Below, piece after piece: positions 19,391 through 29,281 of a stretch of DNA of 64,000 bases. A program made the translations under genes and the position numbers. Positions within the stretch are counted from its first letter, which is position 1. Every line of letters starts with the position of its first letter. The stretch is from Filomicrobium sp. (GTDB taxonomy: Bacteria; Pseudomonadota; Alphaproteobacteria; Rhizobiales; Hyphomicrobiaceae): contig CP051234.1 of the NCBI GenBank assembly GCA_017792465.1, forward strand, positions 994,606-1,058,605, given 5' to 3'. The notes below the pieces were generated by a model that did not search any database, had not been told where the DNA came from, and saw only the letters and a program-made list of their open reading frames with translations.

Positions 19391-21562
19391 TTAGAAGTTC
19401 GTGACGCTTCTGACGTAGAACGACCGGCCCGGCTCGTTGACGCGGACCTCGTTGTTAAAGCCGTCCTTCTTGTTGAGATGGTTGGCGTAGGTCTTGTCGA
19501 ACAGGTTGGTGACGCCGGCGGTGAGCTGGAAGTTTTCTGTCACGTTATAGGCGCCGAAAAGGTCGACGGTTAGATAGCCGTCGGTCTCGCCAAAGTCGCG
19601 GCCGCTGCCGACAGTCGGATCGGAGTCGATGCGGGTCTGTTTGGCTGCCGCATTCAATCGGGCACCAACCATCCAGATGGAGTTGTCGTAAGCGATTTCA
19701 AACCGGCCCGAGAGCGGTGCGATCTGCGCCAACGGGATATCGTCGCTCAAGTTCTCGCCGTAGGTGTAGGCCCCCGACAGCTTGGCTCTCCAGAACTCTG
19801 CGAACTTGTACTCGGCTTCAGCTTCGAAACCCGTCAGCATGGCATCGATGTTGGTATAGACCGAGACCGACGGCATGTTGGTGAGGACACCGCGCTGGCC
19901 GCGAGCGGTATCGAGCTGGATGAAGTCCTCGACACGGTTGTAGTAGGCGACACCCGAGAGCCGGAAGTCCTGCGCCGCATAGGTGCCGCCCAGTTCGATC
20001 TGATGATGCTTTTCGGGATCGAGGTTGGGATTGCCGATCCAGCTCGTGTTCATCCCGTTCATCATCATATAGCTGCCGATGTACCGCTCCGTCGCATCGG
20101 CGGTGCGCACCGACCGGCTCAGCGCGCCGTACACTTTCACGCCGCCACCCAGATCCTGTTCGAGGCGCAAGAGGCCGCTGACGTTATTCTCGGTCTGATC
20201 TTCGGCTTCTACACCGTAAGTCATGCGGTAAAGATCATTGGGCGAGAAACCGTTTCCAAGCATCATGCCGGCGGCAGCGGCTTCGTTGGCGCGGCCTGCA
20301 GACGCGTTGACGAAATCAAAGCGCAAGCCGGCGACGAGGTCGGTCGTCGGTGTGATCGGTGTGGTCGTCTCACCGAAAACGCCCAGCTCCTTGATCGAGG
20401 TATCGGCCCACAACACCGACTGAACCATCTCGGGCATCATGCCGCCCATGCCGGTGTCGTAGCGGTTGCCGTCGCGCTGAACGTCGCGGTAATCGACGCC
20501 CATGTCGAACGCCGTTGTACCCATCCGGCCATTGAACACGACCTTGCCGCCGAGCGTGTCGGCTTCCATGCGCGCCTGACGGTACCGCATCATGTTGGGG
20601 CGAAGCGAGAAGTTATCCATGACGTGATCGACGGTTGTCAGGTAGACGTCCGCTTTCACGCCCCGGATTGCTCCCCAATCGAGATTGGTTTCGCCTTTGA
20701 GCTGGTAGGTCCAGTCGTCGGTCTTGGGCGCGTCCATGCCGGAACCCGGGAAGAGCGCATCGTCGACGTTGTTGTTCTCGACCTTGAGCGTGATCCAGCT
20801 CGTCGCGTCGATGGTGCGGCCAAGGATAACGCCGCCGCCGATCTGGTCGAAGCTCGAACGGATTTCATTGCCGTCGCCGTCTTTATAGTTGCCGGCAGCC
20901 GCGTAGGATCCGAAGCCGCGCACGTAGCCCCAATCGTTGCCGACGCTCATGTCGACGAAGGCTTCGCGGCCGCTGGCGTTCGAGTTGTAACCGGCACCAC
21001 CTTTGAAGTTCGTCGAAATCTGGTCGCCGGGGTCGAACGTCGGGTTAACGCGTTCGAACTGGATCGAGCCTCCTGGTGCCGGAGGACCGTCGACGACGCT
21101 TTGATAACCGCGTTTCACCGTCACCAGATCGTAGGTGTAAAGCTGCATGTGCGAGGTTGGCGGGTCCATGCGGTTGGGGCAGCCGCCGAAATGGAATGCG
21201 CCATCGTTGGTGATGCCGAGCTGGTTTTGATCGAGCCCGCGGATAACCGGATCGAGGCCGTGTCCGCCGGTGCGTCCAGCATCGACGCCGTTGACGTGGC
21301 GCAGGAATTCTCCGCTGTCTCCGGTTGAGGGCGGACGCGCGGGACTATCTGGATCTTCGAGCGAGGCGCTTGCCGCACCCGCGTGCAGTGCTTCGCCGCC
21401 TTCGGACGGCAACATCGGTGTCGTGCTGTAGATGACAATACCGGGGAGCTGGACCGGTTCGGCGGATGCGGGCGCCGCCATGGCGAGGGACACGGCGCAA
21501 AGAGCGCAAACGGAAACGGTGGCAGGACCGCACAGTTGTGCGCGTCTGATATGACGAGACAT
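19391..21562 (-). CDS. TonB-dependent copper receptor, OprC/NosA-like
   Basis: A 723-residue outer-membrane receptor with a signal peptide (cleavage after PASA, residue 34), a plug domain (about 75-180) and a 22-strand barrel ending in the aromatic residue of SVTNF. The plug carries the CPNRMDPPT block: C128-x-x-x-M132 matches the C-x-x-x-M copper site of Pseudomonas OprC, and H313-x-M315 (DHVMDN) matches its H-x-M partner. Met-rich loops (GMGGMMPEM, YMMMNGMN) add to the copper case. It would import copper using TonB energy. DUF2946 lies 78 bp upstream on the same strand, the usual pairing for these receptors. Start ATG with a weak ribosome-binding site. Confidence 0.9.
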   Translation of the reverse strand: MSRHIRRAQLCGPATVSVCALCAVSLAMAAPASAEPVQLPGIVIYSTTPMLPSEGGEALHAGAASASLEDPDSPARPPSTGDSGEFLRHVNGVDAGRTGGHGLDPVIRGLDQNQLGITNDGAFHFGGCPNRMDPPTSHMQLYTYDLVTVKRGYQSVVDGPPAPGGSIQFERVNPTFDPGDQISTNFKGGAGYNSNASGREAFVDMSVGNDWGYVRGFGSYAAAGNYKDGDGNEIRSSFDQIGGGVILGRTIDATSWITLKVENNNVDDALFPGSGMDAPKTDDWTYQLKGETNLDWGAIRGVKADVYLTTVDHVMDNFSLRPNMMRYRQARMEADTLGGKVVFNGRMGTTAFDMGVDYRDVQRDGNRYDTGMGGMMPEMVQSVLWADTSIKELGVFGETTTPITPTTDLVAGLRFDFVNASAGRANEAAAAGMMLGNGFSPNDLYRMTYGVEAEDQTENNVSGLLRLEQDLGGGVKVYGALSRSVRTADATERYIGSYMMMNGMNTSWIGNPNLDPEKHHQIELGGTYAAQDFRLSGVAYYNRVEDFIQLDTARGQRGVLTNMPSVSVYTNIDAMLTGFEAEAEYKFAEFWRAKLSGAYTYGENLSDDIPLAQIAPLSGRFEIAYDNSIWMVGARLNAAAKQTRIDSDPTVGSGRDFGETDGYLTVDLFGAYNVTENFQLTAGVTNLFDKTYANHLNKKDGFNNEVRVNEPGRSFYVRSVTNF

Positions 21563-21640
21563 GGTTTAAGGCTTTCGAGTTCTAAAGTGATCGCGTTGGC
21601 CACCGGAATGCAGGGCGACCGTTTACGTGCTTGGGGCTGA

Positions 21641-22018
21641 TCAGATCAGAACTCGGGCCGGGGGACCGCGGGCCAGGCGCGTCGTTTGCCGCTTCGCACT
21701 CAGGACGAAAGCGTCGAACCGCGCATGCTCGATGGCTTCGAGCTCGCGCGTCAATAATAGGAGGGGTTGGGGGTCTTCGCCCTGGAAGGCGACCGGCATG
21801 GTTCCATAGTCGCAAGGACGATCGGATTGCTTCTTGTCGGTCTGTTTTGTGGGGTTGCCGTCTTCGTCGAAAGTGATCGTCTCGAAACCTTGCCCGGTAC
21901 AGATCACGACTTTAACGCCGATCTCGCCAGCCTCTTGCGGCGCGAACATGTATCCCGCAGGCACAAAAGCCCGCAGAACAAACGCAACCAAGACGAGACT
22001 GATAACGAACTGACGCAA
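21641..22018 (-). CDS. DUF2946 family membrane-anchored protein
   Basis: A 125-residue protein with one N-terminal hydrophobic segment (VISLVLVAFVLRAFVPAGYMF), an ICTGQG motif and Cys89 (RPCDYG). This is the DUF2946 pattern, a family of unknown function that commonly sits beside TonB-dependent receptors for copper, as here. It may help metal capture or delivery in the periplasm; that is inference. The frame begins at a TTG with GGGGG seven bases ahead. It is the promoter-proximal gene of the two-gene unit with the receptor. Confidence 0.75.
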   Translation of the reverse strand: MRQFVISLVLVAFVLRAFVPAGYMFAPQEAGEIGVKVVICTGQGFETITFDEDGNPTKQTDKKQSDRPCDYGTMPVAFQGEDPQPLLLLTRELEAIEHARFDAFVLSAKRQTTRLARGPPARVLI

Positions 22019-22378
22019 ATTCTTACCCCCGATCGGGCAATCCTAAGCATTACACACTCACTCGAACAACTTTGTTGGAACAATCTGGCTAGAGATATTC
22101 ACATCTTGAGACAAAAGGGCCACAGAATTTTCAGCTTGCGAATTGTTTTCCCAAAGGTCGGCTGCGGGTCTCAAACACATGAGAGAGTGAGTTGTATTGC
22201 GCCACTCATTACCTGAAAGATACTGCTGTTGGTGCCGGAAAGTCGGATAGAATCGCCTCCGGACTCAGGGTGAACTGCGCACCTCGACAGCGCTTGAAAT
22301 GTCAAAGTCCGCTGATACCGTCGCCCGTGTCGACATCGCCCCTTGAAGACCGACACCAAGAAAGCGAGCGCCTCTTTC
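22019..22378. other. Divergent intergenic region between DUF2946 and gcvT
   Basis: About 360 bases that must hold promoters for the copper unit (minus) and the gcv operon (plus). I looked for a glycine riboswitch ahead of gcvT and see no pair of aptamers with the expected conserved blocks. The only local symmetry is a weak 5-bp stem at about 22190-22210. Confidence 0.55.
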
Positions 22379-23533
22379 ATGGGAAATGAAAAATCCGAAT
22401 CTGGTTCCGCGCTTCGCCGTACGCCGCTTCATGACCTGCACGAGAAGCTGGGGGCGCGCATGGTGCCGTTTGCCGGCTATGAGATGCCCGTCCAATATCC
22501 CACCGGCATCATGAGCGAGCATCGCCATACGCGCGAACATGCCGGACTTTTCGACGTTTCTCATATGGGTCAGCTCATTGTGGATGCGCCAAATGGCGGT
22601 GCTGGCGAGGCGGCACTCGTTCTCGAAGCGCTGATCCCTGCCGATATCGTCGGACTTGGCGAAGGCCGCCAACGCTATGGGCTTTTGACCAACGACGCCG
22701 GCGGCATCGAAGACGACCTGATGGTGCAGAACCTTGGGGATCGCTATCTGCTGATCGTCAACGCGGCGACCAAAGAGGCCGACGAAAAGCATCTTCGCGA
22801 AAAGCTTGCCTCCTCCGTGCGCGTTACGCGTTTAGACAATGCGCTCATCGCCCTGCAGGGGCCGGAAGCCGAGGCTGCGCTGAGCAATGTCTGGTCCGGT
22901 TGCCAGGACATGCGCTTCATGGATGTACGGGAAGCGCAGATCCTTGGGCATCCCTGTATCGTTTCGCGCTCTGGCTATACCGGTGAAGATGGATTTGAGA
23001 TCAGCGTGCCCAATGACGGGGTGAATGCGCTGGCCGAAGCCTTGCTGGCGCACGCGGCGGTCCAACCTGTCGGTCTTGGGGCGCGCGACAGTCTGCGTCT
23101 GGAAGCGGGCTTATGTCTTTATGGGTCCGACATCGACACGGAAACGACGCCGTGCGAGGCACAGTTGAAATGGTCGATCCCGAAGGTGCGCAGAACAGGC
23201 GGCGAACGGGCGGGAGGTTTTCCTGGCAGCGACGTCATTCTCGCGCAATTTGCCGAAGGCACCGAACGCGCGCGGGTTGGATTGCGCCCTGAAGGCAAAG
23301 CGCCAGTGCGCGGTGGAGCACCGCTTTTTGCTGACGAAAACGCCGGACAGAAAATCGGCACCGTCACCTCCGGCGGCTTCGGGCCAAGCGTTGGCGCTCC
23401 TGTCGCCATGGGCTATCTTGCAGCCGATTATTGCACGCCGGATGCGCGCGTCTTCGCCGAAGTGCGCGGCAAGTTCCTGCCTATCGTCGTATCGCAACTT
23501 CCCTTCATCGTGCCTAGTTATAAGCGGACTTGA
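22379..23533 (+). CDS. gcvT: Glycine cleavage system aminomethyltransferase (T protein)
   Basis: A 384-residue cytoplasmic enzyme that transfers the methylene group from the aminomethyl-lipoyl arm of GcvH to tetrahydrofolate and releases ammonia. Family blocks are clear: the N-terminal RRTPLHDLHEKLGA, FAGYEMPVQYP, DVSHMGQ, SGYTGEDGFE with GLGARDSLRLEAG, and a C-terminal beta-barrel. The ATG at 22379 starts the conserved part; the frame can extend to a TTG at 22343. First gene of gcvT-gcvH-gcvP, with 48 bp to gcvH. In a serine-cycle methylotroph the system links glycine and one-carbon pools. Confidence 0.95.
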   Translation: MGNEKSESGSALRRTPLHDLHEKLGARMVPFAGYEMPVQYPTGIMSEHRHTREHAGLFDVSHMGQLIVDAPNGGAGEAALVLEALIPADIVGLGEGRQRYGLLTNDAGGIEDDLMVQNLGDRYLLIVNAATKEADEKHLREKLASSVRVTRLDNALIALQGPEAEAALSNVWSGCQDMRFMDVREAQILGHPCIVSRSGYTGEDGFEISVPNDGVNALAEALLAHAAVQPVGLGARDSLRLEAGLCLYGSDIDTETTPCEAQLKWSIPKVRRTGGERAGGFPGSDVILAQFAEGTERARVGLRPEGKAPVRGGAPLFADENAGQKIGTVTSGGFGPSVGAPVAMGYLAADYCTPDARVFAEVRGKFLPIVVSQLPFIVPSYKRT

Positions 23534-23581
23534 ATTTCCTGTTCCGGCCGACGGCTGAAGCAACCCCCAAAGGAGAGACGC

Positions 23582-23944
23582 GTGTTGAAATTTACCGAGG
23601 ATCACGAGTGGGTGCGGATTGAAGGCGATGTCGCAACGATCGGCATTACCGAGCACGCAGCCGAACAGTTGGGCGATCTCGTATTTGTGGAATTGCCCGA
23701 TGTCGGCAAACAAGTCGGCAAGGGTGACAATGCTGCGGTCGTTGAATCGGTGAAGGCCGCGTCCGACGTTTATGCGCCGTTGTCGGGCGAAATTGTCGAG
23801 GCCAACCAAGCCATCGTGGATGATCCTTCACAGGTAAATTCCGATCCAGCGAACGCAGGATGGTTCTTCAAGCTCAAACTTTCGAACGCCAGCGAAGCTG
23901 AAAATCTGCTCGACGAAGACGCCTATAAAGCGCTCATCGCATAA
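23582..23944 (+). CDS. gcvH: Glycine cleavage system H protein
   Basis: A 120-residue lipoyl carrier that shuttles the aminomethyl group between the P and T proteins and is reoxidised by the L protein. The lipoylation site is K58 in [14 protein letters not shown]. Length and ends are standard. The GTG start at 23582 has AGGAG six bases ahead. It lies between gcvT and gcvP, eight bases from the latter. The L protein (dihydrolipoyl dehydrogenase) is not in this window. Confidence 0.97.
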   Translation: MLKFTEDHEWVRIEGDVATIGITEHAAEQLGDLVFVELPDVGKQVGKGDNAAVVESVKAASDVYAPLSGEIVEANQAIVDDPSQVNSDPANAGWFFKLKLSNASEAENLLDEDAYKALIA

Positions 23945-23952
23945 AGGCCAAG

Positions 23953-26796
23953 ATGTACACTCCCGAGACCTACAAGCCTTACGACTTTGCCAACCGCCGC
24001 CATATCGGGCCATCGCCGGAAGAAATGGCCGAGATGCTCAGCGTCGTGGGTTACGAAACCCTCGATGACCTGATTGACGCCACGATCCCGAAAGGTATCC
24101 GCCAGGCTGAGCCTCTGGAGTTCGGCAAGCCCGTCAGCGAATTCGGATCGCTCGACCGTATGCGTGAGGTGGCAGACAAGAACCGCGTGCTCACCTCGCT
24201 GATCGGCCAAGGGTATCACGGTACCATCATGCCGCCGGCGATCCAGCGTAACATCCTGGAGAACCCGGCCTGGTACACGGCCTATACGCCTTACCAACCG
24301 GAAATCAGCCAGGGCCGGCTGGAAGCGCTCATCAATTTCCAGACGCTGGTCACCGATCTCACCGGTCTTGATGTCGCCAACGCGTCGCTTCTGGACGAAG
24401 CCACAGCGGTTGCCGAAGCGATGGCGATGGCGCACCGTCTTTCGAAGACCAAGGCCAATACGTTCTTTGTCGATCACGAGTGCCTGCCGCAGACGATTGC
24501 CGTCGTGCGCACACGCGCCCGGCCGCTCGGCTGGGAGGTTGTTGTCGGCGATCCTGATAAAGACCTCGATCCGGCAACCGTCTTCGGGGCTGTCTTTCAG
24601 TATCCCGGCGTGAACGGCGGCTTTCGTGATCTCACCGCGCTGATCGAAAGCCTGCACGATGCGGGAGCGCTGGCCGTTGTCGCGGCGGACCCGATGGCGC
24701 TGACGCTTCTCAAACCGCCCGGCGAAATGGGTGCCGATATCGCGGTCGGTTCGATGCAACGGTTTGGCATGCCTGTCGGATATGGCGGACCGCATGCGGC
24801 GTACATGGCGGTGAAAGATACCTACAAGCGCGCGCTGCCGGGGCGTCTGGTCGGCGTCTCGGTCGATGCGCGCGGCAACCGGGCTTACCGTCTGGCGCTG
24901 CAGACGCGCGAGCAGCATATCCGCCGCGAGAAAGCGACCTCGAACATCTGCACCGCTCAGGTTCTGCCGGCCGTCATTGCCTCGATGTACGCGGTGTTCC
25001 ATGGGCCGCGCGGGTTGCGCGCGATTGCCGAACGCATTCACCGCAACACGACGCGCGTGGCCGGCGGCCTGCAATCGCTTGGCTTTAAGATCGCTCCGGA
25101 CGAATATTTCGATACGATCACGGTCGAGGTGGGTCCCTATCAGGGCCTCATCATGAAGAACGCCGTCGATAATGGCGTCAACCTGCGCAAGGTCGGCCAT
25201 GACCGTATCGGCATCACCTGCGATGAGCGGACGTTGCCCGAACACATCAAAGCGGTGTGGCGTGCGTTCGGCGGGTTTGATCTCGAGTTCTCATTTGGAC
25301 GCGCGCCCTATCATCTGCCCAAGGCGCTGATCCGGACCTCGAAGTATCTTGAGCATCCCGTGTTCCACATGAACCGGGCGGAGAGCGAGATGACGCGTTA
25401 CATGCGGCGTCTGGCCGACCGCGATCTGGCGCTCGACCGCGCGATGATCCCGCTGGGATCGTGCACCATGAAGCTCAACGCGACGGTCGAGATGCTGCCG
25501 ATCACCTGGACGGAGTTTGCTCAAATTCACCCGTTCGCGCCTGCCGATCAGGCCGAGGGGTATGCCGAACTCATCAGCGATCTTTCCGACAAACTGTGCC
25601 TAATCACCGGTTACGACGCGATCTCGATGCAGCCGAACTCTGGTGCGCAAGGAGAGTACGCAGGCCTTCTGACCATCCGGGCCTATCACGAAGCTAACGG
25701 CGATGACGCCCGCGATATCTGTCTCATTCCGGCCTCCGCGCACGGCACCAATCCGGCGTCGGCGGCCATGTGCGGGATGGACGTCGTCGTCGTTGCAACC
25801 GATGCGAACGGCAACATTGACCTCAATGATTTCCGCACTAAGGCCGAAGCGCACAAAGACCGACTGTCGGCCGTCATGATCACCTACCCTTCGACGCATG
25901 GTGTGTTCGAAGAAACGGTGCGCGAAATCTGCGAGATCACGCATGCCCATGGGGGCCAGGTCTATCTTGATGGCGCCAACCTCAACGCCATGGTCGGCCT
26001 CGCGCGGCCGGGCGATCTGGGCGCTGACGTGAGCCACCTCAACTTGCACAAGACGTTTTGCATTCCGCATGGCGGCGGCGGGCCCGGCATGGGGCCGATT
26101 GGCGTCAAGGCGCATCTTGCTCCGTACTTGCCGGGGCATCCGGAAACAGGCGGCGGCGAGAATACCGTTTCGGCCGCGCCTTACGGCTCTCCGGAAATTC
26201 TGCCGATCTCCTGGAGCTATTGCCTCTTGATGGGCGGCGAAGGTCTTACGCAGGCCTCGCGGATCGCGATCCTGAACGCCAACTACATCGCCAAGCGTCT
26301 GTCGGAGGCTTATCCGATCCTCTACACCGGTGCTAATGGACGGGTCGCGCATGAGTGCATCGTCGACACGCGGCCGTTCAAGGACGAAGCCGGGATCACC
26401 GTCGACGACATCGCCAAGCGGCTGATCGATTGCGGCTTCCATGCCCCGACCATGAGCTGGCCGGTTGCGGGAACGTTGATGATCGAACCGACGGAATCGG
26501 AAACCAAAGCGGAGATTGACCGCTTCTGCGATGCGATGCTCGGCATTGCCCGCGAGATCAAAGCCGTTGCGTCAGGCGAACTTGATCCTGAGAACAATCC
26601 TTTGAAACGTGCACCGCATACGGTTGAAGATCTGGTCGGCGAATGGGATCGGCCCTATTCGCGCGAACAGGCCTGCTTCCCGACCGGAGCCTTCCGCGTC
26701 GACAAATATTGGCCGTCGGTGAACCGCGTCGACAATGTCTATGGCGACCGACATCTAACGTGCACCTGTCCGCCGATCGAGAGCTACGCCAAATAG
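23953..26796 (+). CDS. gcvP: Glycine dehydrogenase (decarboxylating), P protein, single chain
   Basis: A 947-residue PLP enzyme that decarboxylates glycine and loads the aminomethyl group on GcvH. It is the fused form, with both halves in one chain: N-terminal [14 protein letters not shown] and the C-terminal catalytic half with the PLP lysine K700 in [15 protein letters not shown]. Also present are [12 protein letters not shown] and the C-terminal [12 protein letters not shown]. No frameshift or missing segment is seen. Last gene of the gcv operon. Confidence 0.97.
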   Translation: MYTPETYKPYDFANRRHIGPSPEEMAEMLSVVGYETLDDLIDATIPKGIRQAEPLEFGKPVSEFGSLDRMREVADKNRVLTSLIGQGYHGTIMPPAIQRNILENPAWYTAYTPYQPEISQGRLEALINFQTLVTDLTGLDVANASLLDEATAVAEAMAMAHRLSKTKANTFFVDHECLPQTIAVVRTRARPLGWEVVVGDPDKDLDPATVFGAVFQYPGVNGGFRDLTALIESLHDAGALAVVAADPMALTLLKPPGEMGADIAVGSMQRFGMPVGYGGPHAAYMAVKDTYKRALPGRLVGVSVDARGNRAYRLALQTREQHIRREKATSNICTAQVLPAVIASMYAVFHGPRGLRAIAERIHRNTTRVAGGLQSLGFKIAPDEYFDTITVEVGPYQGLIMKNAVDNGVNLRKVGHDRIGITCDERTLPEHIKAVWRAFGGFDLEFSFGRAPYHLPKALIRTSKYLEHPVFHMNRAESEMTRYMRRLADRDLALDRAMIPLGSCTMKLNATVEMLPITWTEFAQIHPFAPADQAEGYAELISDLSDKLCLITGYDAISMQPNSGAQGEYAGLLTIRAYHEANGDDARDICLIPASAHGTNPASAAMCGMDVVVVATDANGNIDLNDFRTKAEAHKDRLSAVMITYPSTHGVFEETVREICEITHAHGGQVYLDGANLNAMVGLARPGDLGADVSHLNLHKTFCIPHGGGGPGMGPIGVKAHLAPYLPGHPETGGGENTVSAAPYGSPEILPISWSYCLLMGGEGLTQASRIAILNANYIAKRLSEAYPILYTGANGRVAHECIVDTRPFKDEAGITVDDIAKRLIDCGFHAPTMSWPVAGTLMIEPTESETKAEIDRFCDAMLGIAREIKAVASGELDPENNPLKRAPHTVEDLVGEWDRPYSREQACFPTGAFRVDKYWPSVNRVDNVYGDRHLTCTCPPIESYAK

Positions 26797-27137
26797 CGAC
26801 GTCTTTGGCGTAAGGGCTGCTTGGCATCGAGTCGGCCAACCCGTGTGCCGACGCCGATGCGCGTGGCGCGTCGGCCGACCCGTACAGTGTGTCTGGCGTT
26901 GGAAAATGGGACAGTTTTGCGTTGTATCGACCGCCGCGACCTGTGAGACGTTGCGGCGCTTTTGAGCTTCAGAGCCGGCAAAGCTGGCTGGCCGACACAT
27001 TCAGCGCCATTTGATGGATATTGTCATCCTGGCACGCAGCTTGCGGACTTGCTGTGCTAATACCCAATCCATCACCTGCATCTGCAAACGATGCTTCCCA
27101 CCCAGACGTCCAATCCAAAACCGAACCAGGGATGAAT
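26797..27137. other. Intergenic region after gcvP with direct repeat and hairpin
   Basis: Some 340 bases without a gene. GTCGGCC(A/G)ACCCGT occurs at 26831-26844 and 26870-26883, and GCCGACGC/GCGTCGGC (26847-26854 and 26868-26875) can pair. The hairpin may end the gcv transcript, though no U-tract follows. The remainder should hold the promoter of the secreted-protein gene. Confidence 0.4.
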
Positions 27138-27740
27138 ATGAGACGTATTTGCGCTGCTCTTTTGCTCACCGCCACCGCCTTGCTGCCTCTGCAAGCCCAT
27201 GCCGAAAGCTGCAAAGAAAAGTTCGCTCGCCTGCTGACCGACGTCTCCAGCAAGGGACCGATACGGATTCATGCGACGCAATCGATCAAGGGCGGTATGA
27301 CGACGACGAACTACAATTACCAGAGCGGCGACGGCGACTGGATGAGCGAGATGATCGATCCGAAAACTTTGCCGTGGTCGCTTGTCCGCAATAACGTGCT
27401 CTACTCCTCGTCGGATCAGGGTAAGACCTGGACCAAGGTCCGCGCCATGGATGACGCGATGAGCAATGACGATGTGAAAAAGGTTCAAGAAGCCGCCGCC
27501 AGCACGGCCAAGAACGAGAAATGCGGCAGCGAAGAGCTCGATGGCGTCCTGCACGAAACCGTCGAGGCCGATTACGTCAACACGAAATACAAATCCGAGC
27601 ATCACCAGAAGTACTGGGTCGAGCCGAAATCGGGCTGGATTACAAAAACTGAGACGGAAACCAAGCAGGGCGCTTTCGAAAGCTCCGTGATCCAGATCAT
27701 TGAAAAGGCACCCGATCTCAGCCTACCCTCTCCGCAATAA
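27138..27740 (+). CDS. Secreted periplasmic protein of unknown function
   Basis: A 200-residue protein with a classical signal peptide (MRRICAALLLTATALLPLQAHA, cleavage before ESC). The mature part is hydrophilic, with two cysteines (one near the mature N-terminus, one in KCGSEELDG) that could form a disulfide. Blocks such as GDWMSEMIDPKTLPWSLVRNN and YWVEPKSGW look like a beta-rich lipid- or ligand-carrier fold, but I recognise no family. The ATG at 27138 has AGGG six bases ahead; the frame can extend to 27021. It is a single gene between gcvP and the DUF2478 gene. Confidence 0.75.
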   Translation: MRRICAALLLTATALLPLQAHAESCKEKFARLLTDVSSKGPIRIHATQSIKGGMTTTNYNYQSGDGDWMSEMIDPKTLPWSLVRNNVLYSSSDQGKTWTKVRAMDDAMSNDDVKKVQEAAASTAKNEKCGSEELDGVLHETVEADYVNTKYKSEHHQKYWVEPKSGWITKTETETKQGAFESSVIQIIEKAPDLSLPSPQ

Positions 27741-27899
27741 TGATTTCGCTTCGAAGCCGACAACCCATTGGCGCGCGATCTGAATGCATGAGACATCCGG
27801 GGAATTGCGGATTAGTGTTTCATCGCCTCGGAGGTCCTGGACCGTCTCGCGTTGTCGGGGTGGAATAGCTTCTTAGGTGAGATGGCAGGAGTTGCAACA

Positions 27900-28448
27900 A
27901 TGCCGGCTGATCACGTCAACATCGGCGCTGTCGTTTATCCAGAAGGTACTGGAGAAGGCGCCGACGATATCCTGCGCCTCGTCGCCGAACGGCTCAATCA
28001 GGAGGGGTTGCGGCTAGCCGGTGCCATCCAGCGCAATACCGAGAACCCGCAATACTGCCGCTGCGACATGACGCTGGAAGATCTCGCCAGCGGCCGGCTT
28101 GTTGGAATCTCAGAGGATCTCGGCCCCGGCTCAACCGGTTGCCGGCTCGATGCCCGGGCTCTTGAAGAAATTGTCGGGCTCGTGTGCAGCAGTCTGGATG
28201 CGGGCGCCGATCTCTTAATTGTCAACAAGTTCGGCAAACGGGAAGCGCAGGGCGCGGGCTTCCGGGCGGCGATCGAAGCCGCGTTGTCGCGCAACGTTGC
28301 GATACTGGTCGCGGTTAATTCCGGAAACCTCCAGTCCTGGAACGAATTTGCGGGCGAACTTGATGCGCGCCTGCCGCTTGATGCCGAGGCAATCGTTCGC
28401 TGGGCTCGCCAACCAGCGCTGCAAGACGAAGCGCCGGCTTCGCACTGA
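27900..28448 (+). CDS. DUF2478 family protein (NTPase-like)
   Basis: A 182-residue cytoplasmic protein. It opens with IGAVVYPEGTGEGADDILRLVAERL, where other DUF2478 members have a similar glycine-containing loop, and carries the family blocks GAIQRN, CRCDMTLEDLASG, GPGSTGCRLD and LLIVNKFGKREAQGAGFR. DUF2478 proteins are uncharacterised and often lie near molybdenum-related genes; a molybdopterin-domain gene is 5.5 kb away here, probably by coincidence. The ATG at 27900 has AGGAG eight bases ahead; earlier starts at 27882 and 27852 are weaker. The diheme cytochrome gene follows after 108 bp. Confidence 0.8.
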   Translation: MPADHVNIGAVVYPEGTGEGADDILRLVAERLNQEGLRLAGAIQRNTENPQYCRCDMTLEDLASGRLVGISEDLGPGSTGCRLDARALEEIVGLVCSSLDAGADLLIVNKFGKREAQGAGFRAAIEAALSRNVAILVAVNSGNLQSWNEFAGELDARLPLDAEAIVRWARQPALQDEAPASH

Positions 28449-28556
28449 TTTATCCGCAATTGCCGAACATAGCAGTTCTGGCGATACCGGCGTGCGTCGC
28501 GCTACGATATGCTCCAGGCCCAAGCCTCTGGGGAGGGACTGGTCAGGAGCAGGACT

Positions 28557-29234
28557 ATGATCGAACCAAAACGGATATTGCGTAGCGTTGCAGGTGCGGG
28601 ATTGGCGTTGGGTTACCTTCTTGCGATGAGCGTGGGCGCGCATGCTCAAGAGGATGCGGACGACAAACTCGCAGAAACGCTCATCCGCGAAGGCCGCCTG
28701 GAACAGAACATCATTGCCTGCTCGCTTTGCCATAGCGAGACCGGTCAAGGCGACGTCAATTTTGCCTTTGGCAATCTCACCGGGCAATCCAAAGCCTACA
28801 TCGCCAAGCAGCTTTATGCCTTCAAGGCGGGCGAGCGTGAAAACAAAGTCATGCAGCGCATTTCCAAAAGCCTCTCGGAACGAGATATCGCGGCACTCTC
28901 GGCGTACTATTCGAAGATGAAGGTGGCCGGCGCTGCCTTCGCCGTCAACAAGGTGCCCGAAGTCGGATTGAAGCTTGCCACCGAAGGCGACGATGCGCGT
29001 GAAATTCCCGCTTGCGACGGCTGCCACGGGTTGGATGCGGACACCGGCGAATTGGCGATTGCGAATATCAACGGCCAGCATTCGACCTACATCATCAATC
29101 AGCTGGTGTCCTGGCAGGATGGCGGCCGCGATCCAGATTCAGTGATGGCGCAAATCGCACCGAAGCTGACCGTACCGGAAATCAATGCGCTGGCGATCTA
29201 TTACGCGAGCCGCACGCGCAAGGCTAAAGAGTAA
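28557..29234 (+). CDS. Diheme cytochrome c, c4-like
   Basis: A 225-residue periplasmic electron carrier with a signal peptide (cleavage after AHAQ, about 31) and two homologous class I domains. Heme sites are CSLCH (C55, C58, H59) and CDGCH (C153, C156, H157). Candidate distal methionines sit in VMQRISKSL and VMAQIAPKL, each followed by the family helix ending in ALSAYY or ALAIYYA. Cytochromes c4 donate electrons to terminal oxidases or other reductases. The ATG at 28557 has AGGAG seven bases ahead. No oxidase genes are adjacent. Confidence 0.92.
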   Translation: MIEPKRILRSVAGAGLALGYLLAMSVGAHAQEDADDKLAETLIREGRLEQNIIACSLCHSETGQGDVNFAFGNLTGQSKAYIAKQLYAFKAGERENKVMQRISKSLSERDIAALSAYYSKMKVAGAAFAVNKVPEVGLKLATEGDDAREIPACDGCHGLDADTGELAIANINGQHSTYIINQLVSWQDGGRDPDSVMAQIAPKLTVPEINALAIYYASRTRKAKE

Positions 29235-29281
29235 GAGATACGGATCGCACTTTGTAGGCCCTTCATCAGTCGCGGAACGCT

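Noticed and set aside
20003-21328. 441-codon plus-strand frame
   Set aside because: It is antisense to the TonB receptor, whose barrel and copper motifs are clear; the product is His/Val-rich and resembles no protein family.
22190-22210. Possible glycine riboswitch element upstream of gcvT
   Set aside because: Only a 5-bp stem; none of the conserved aptamer blocks.
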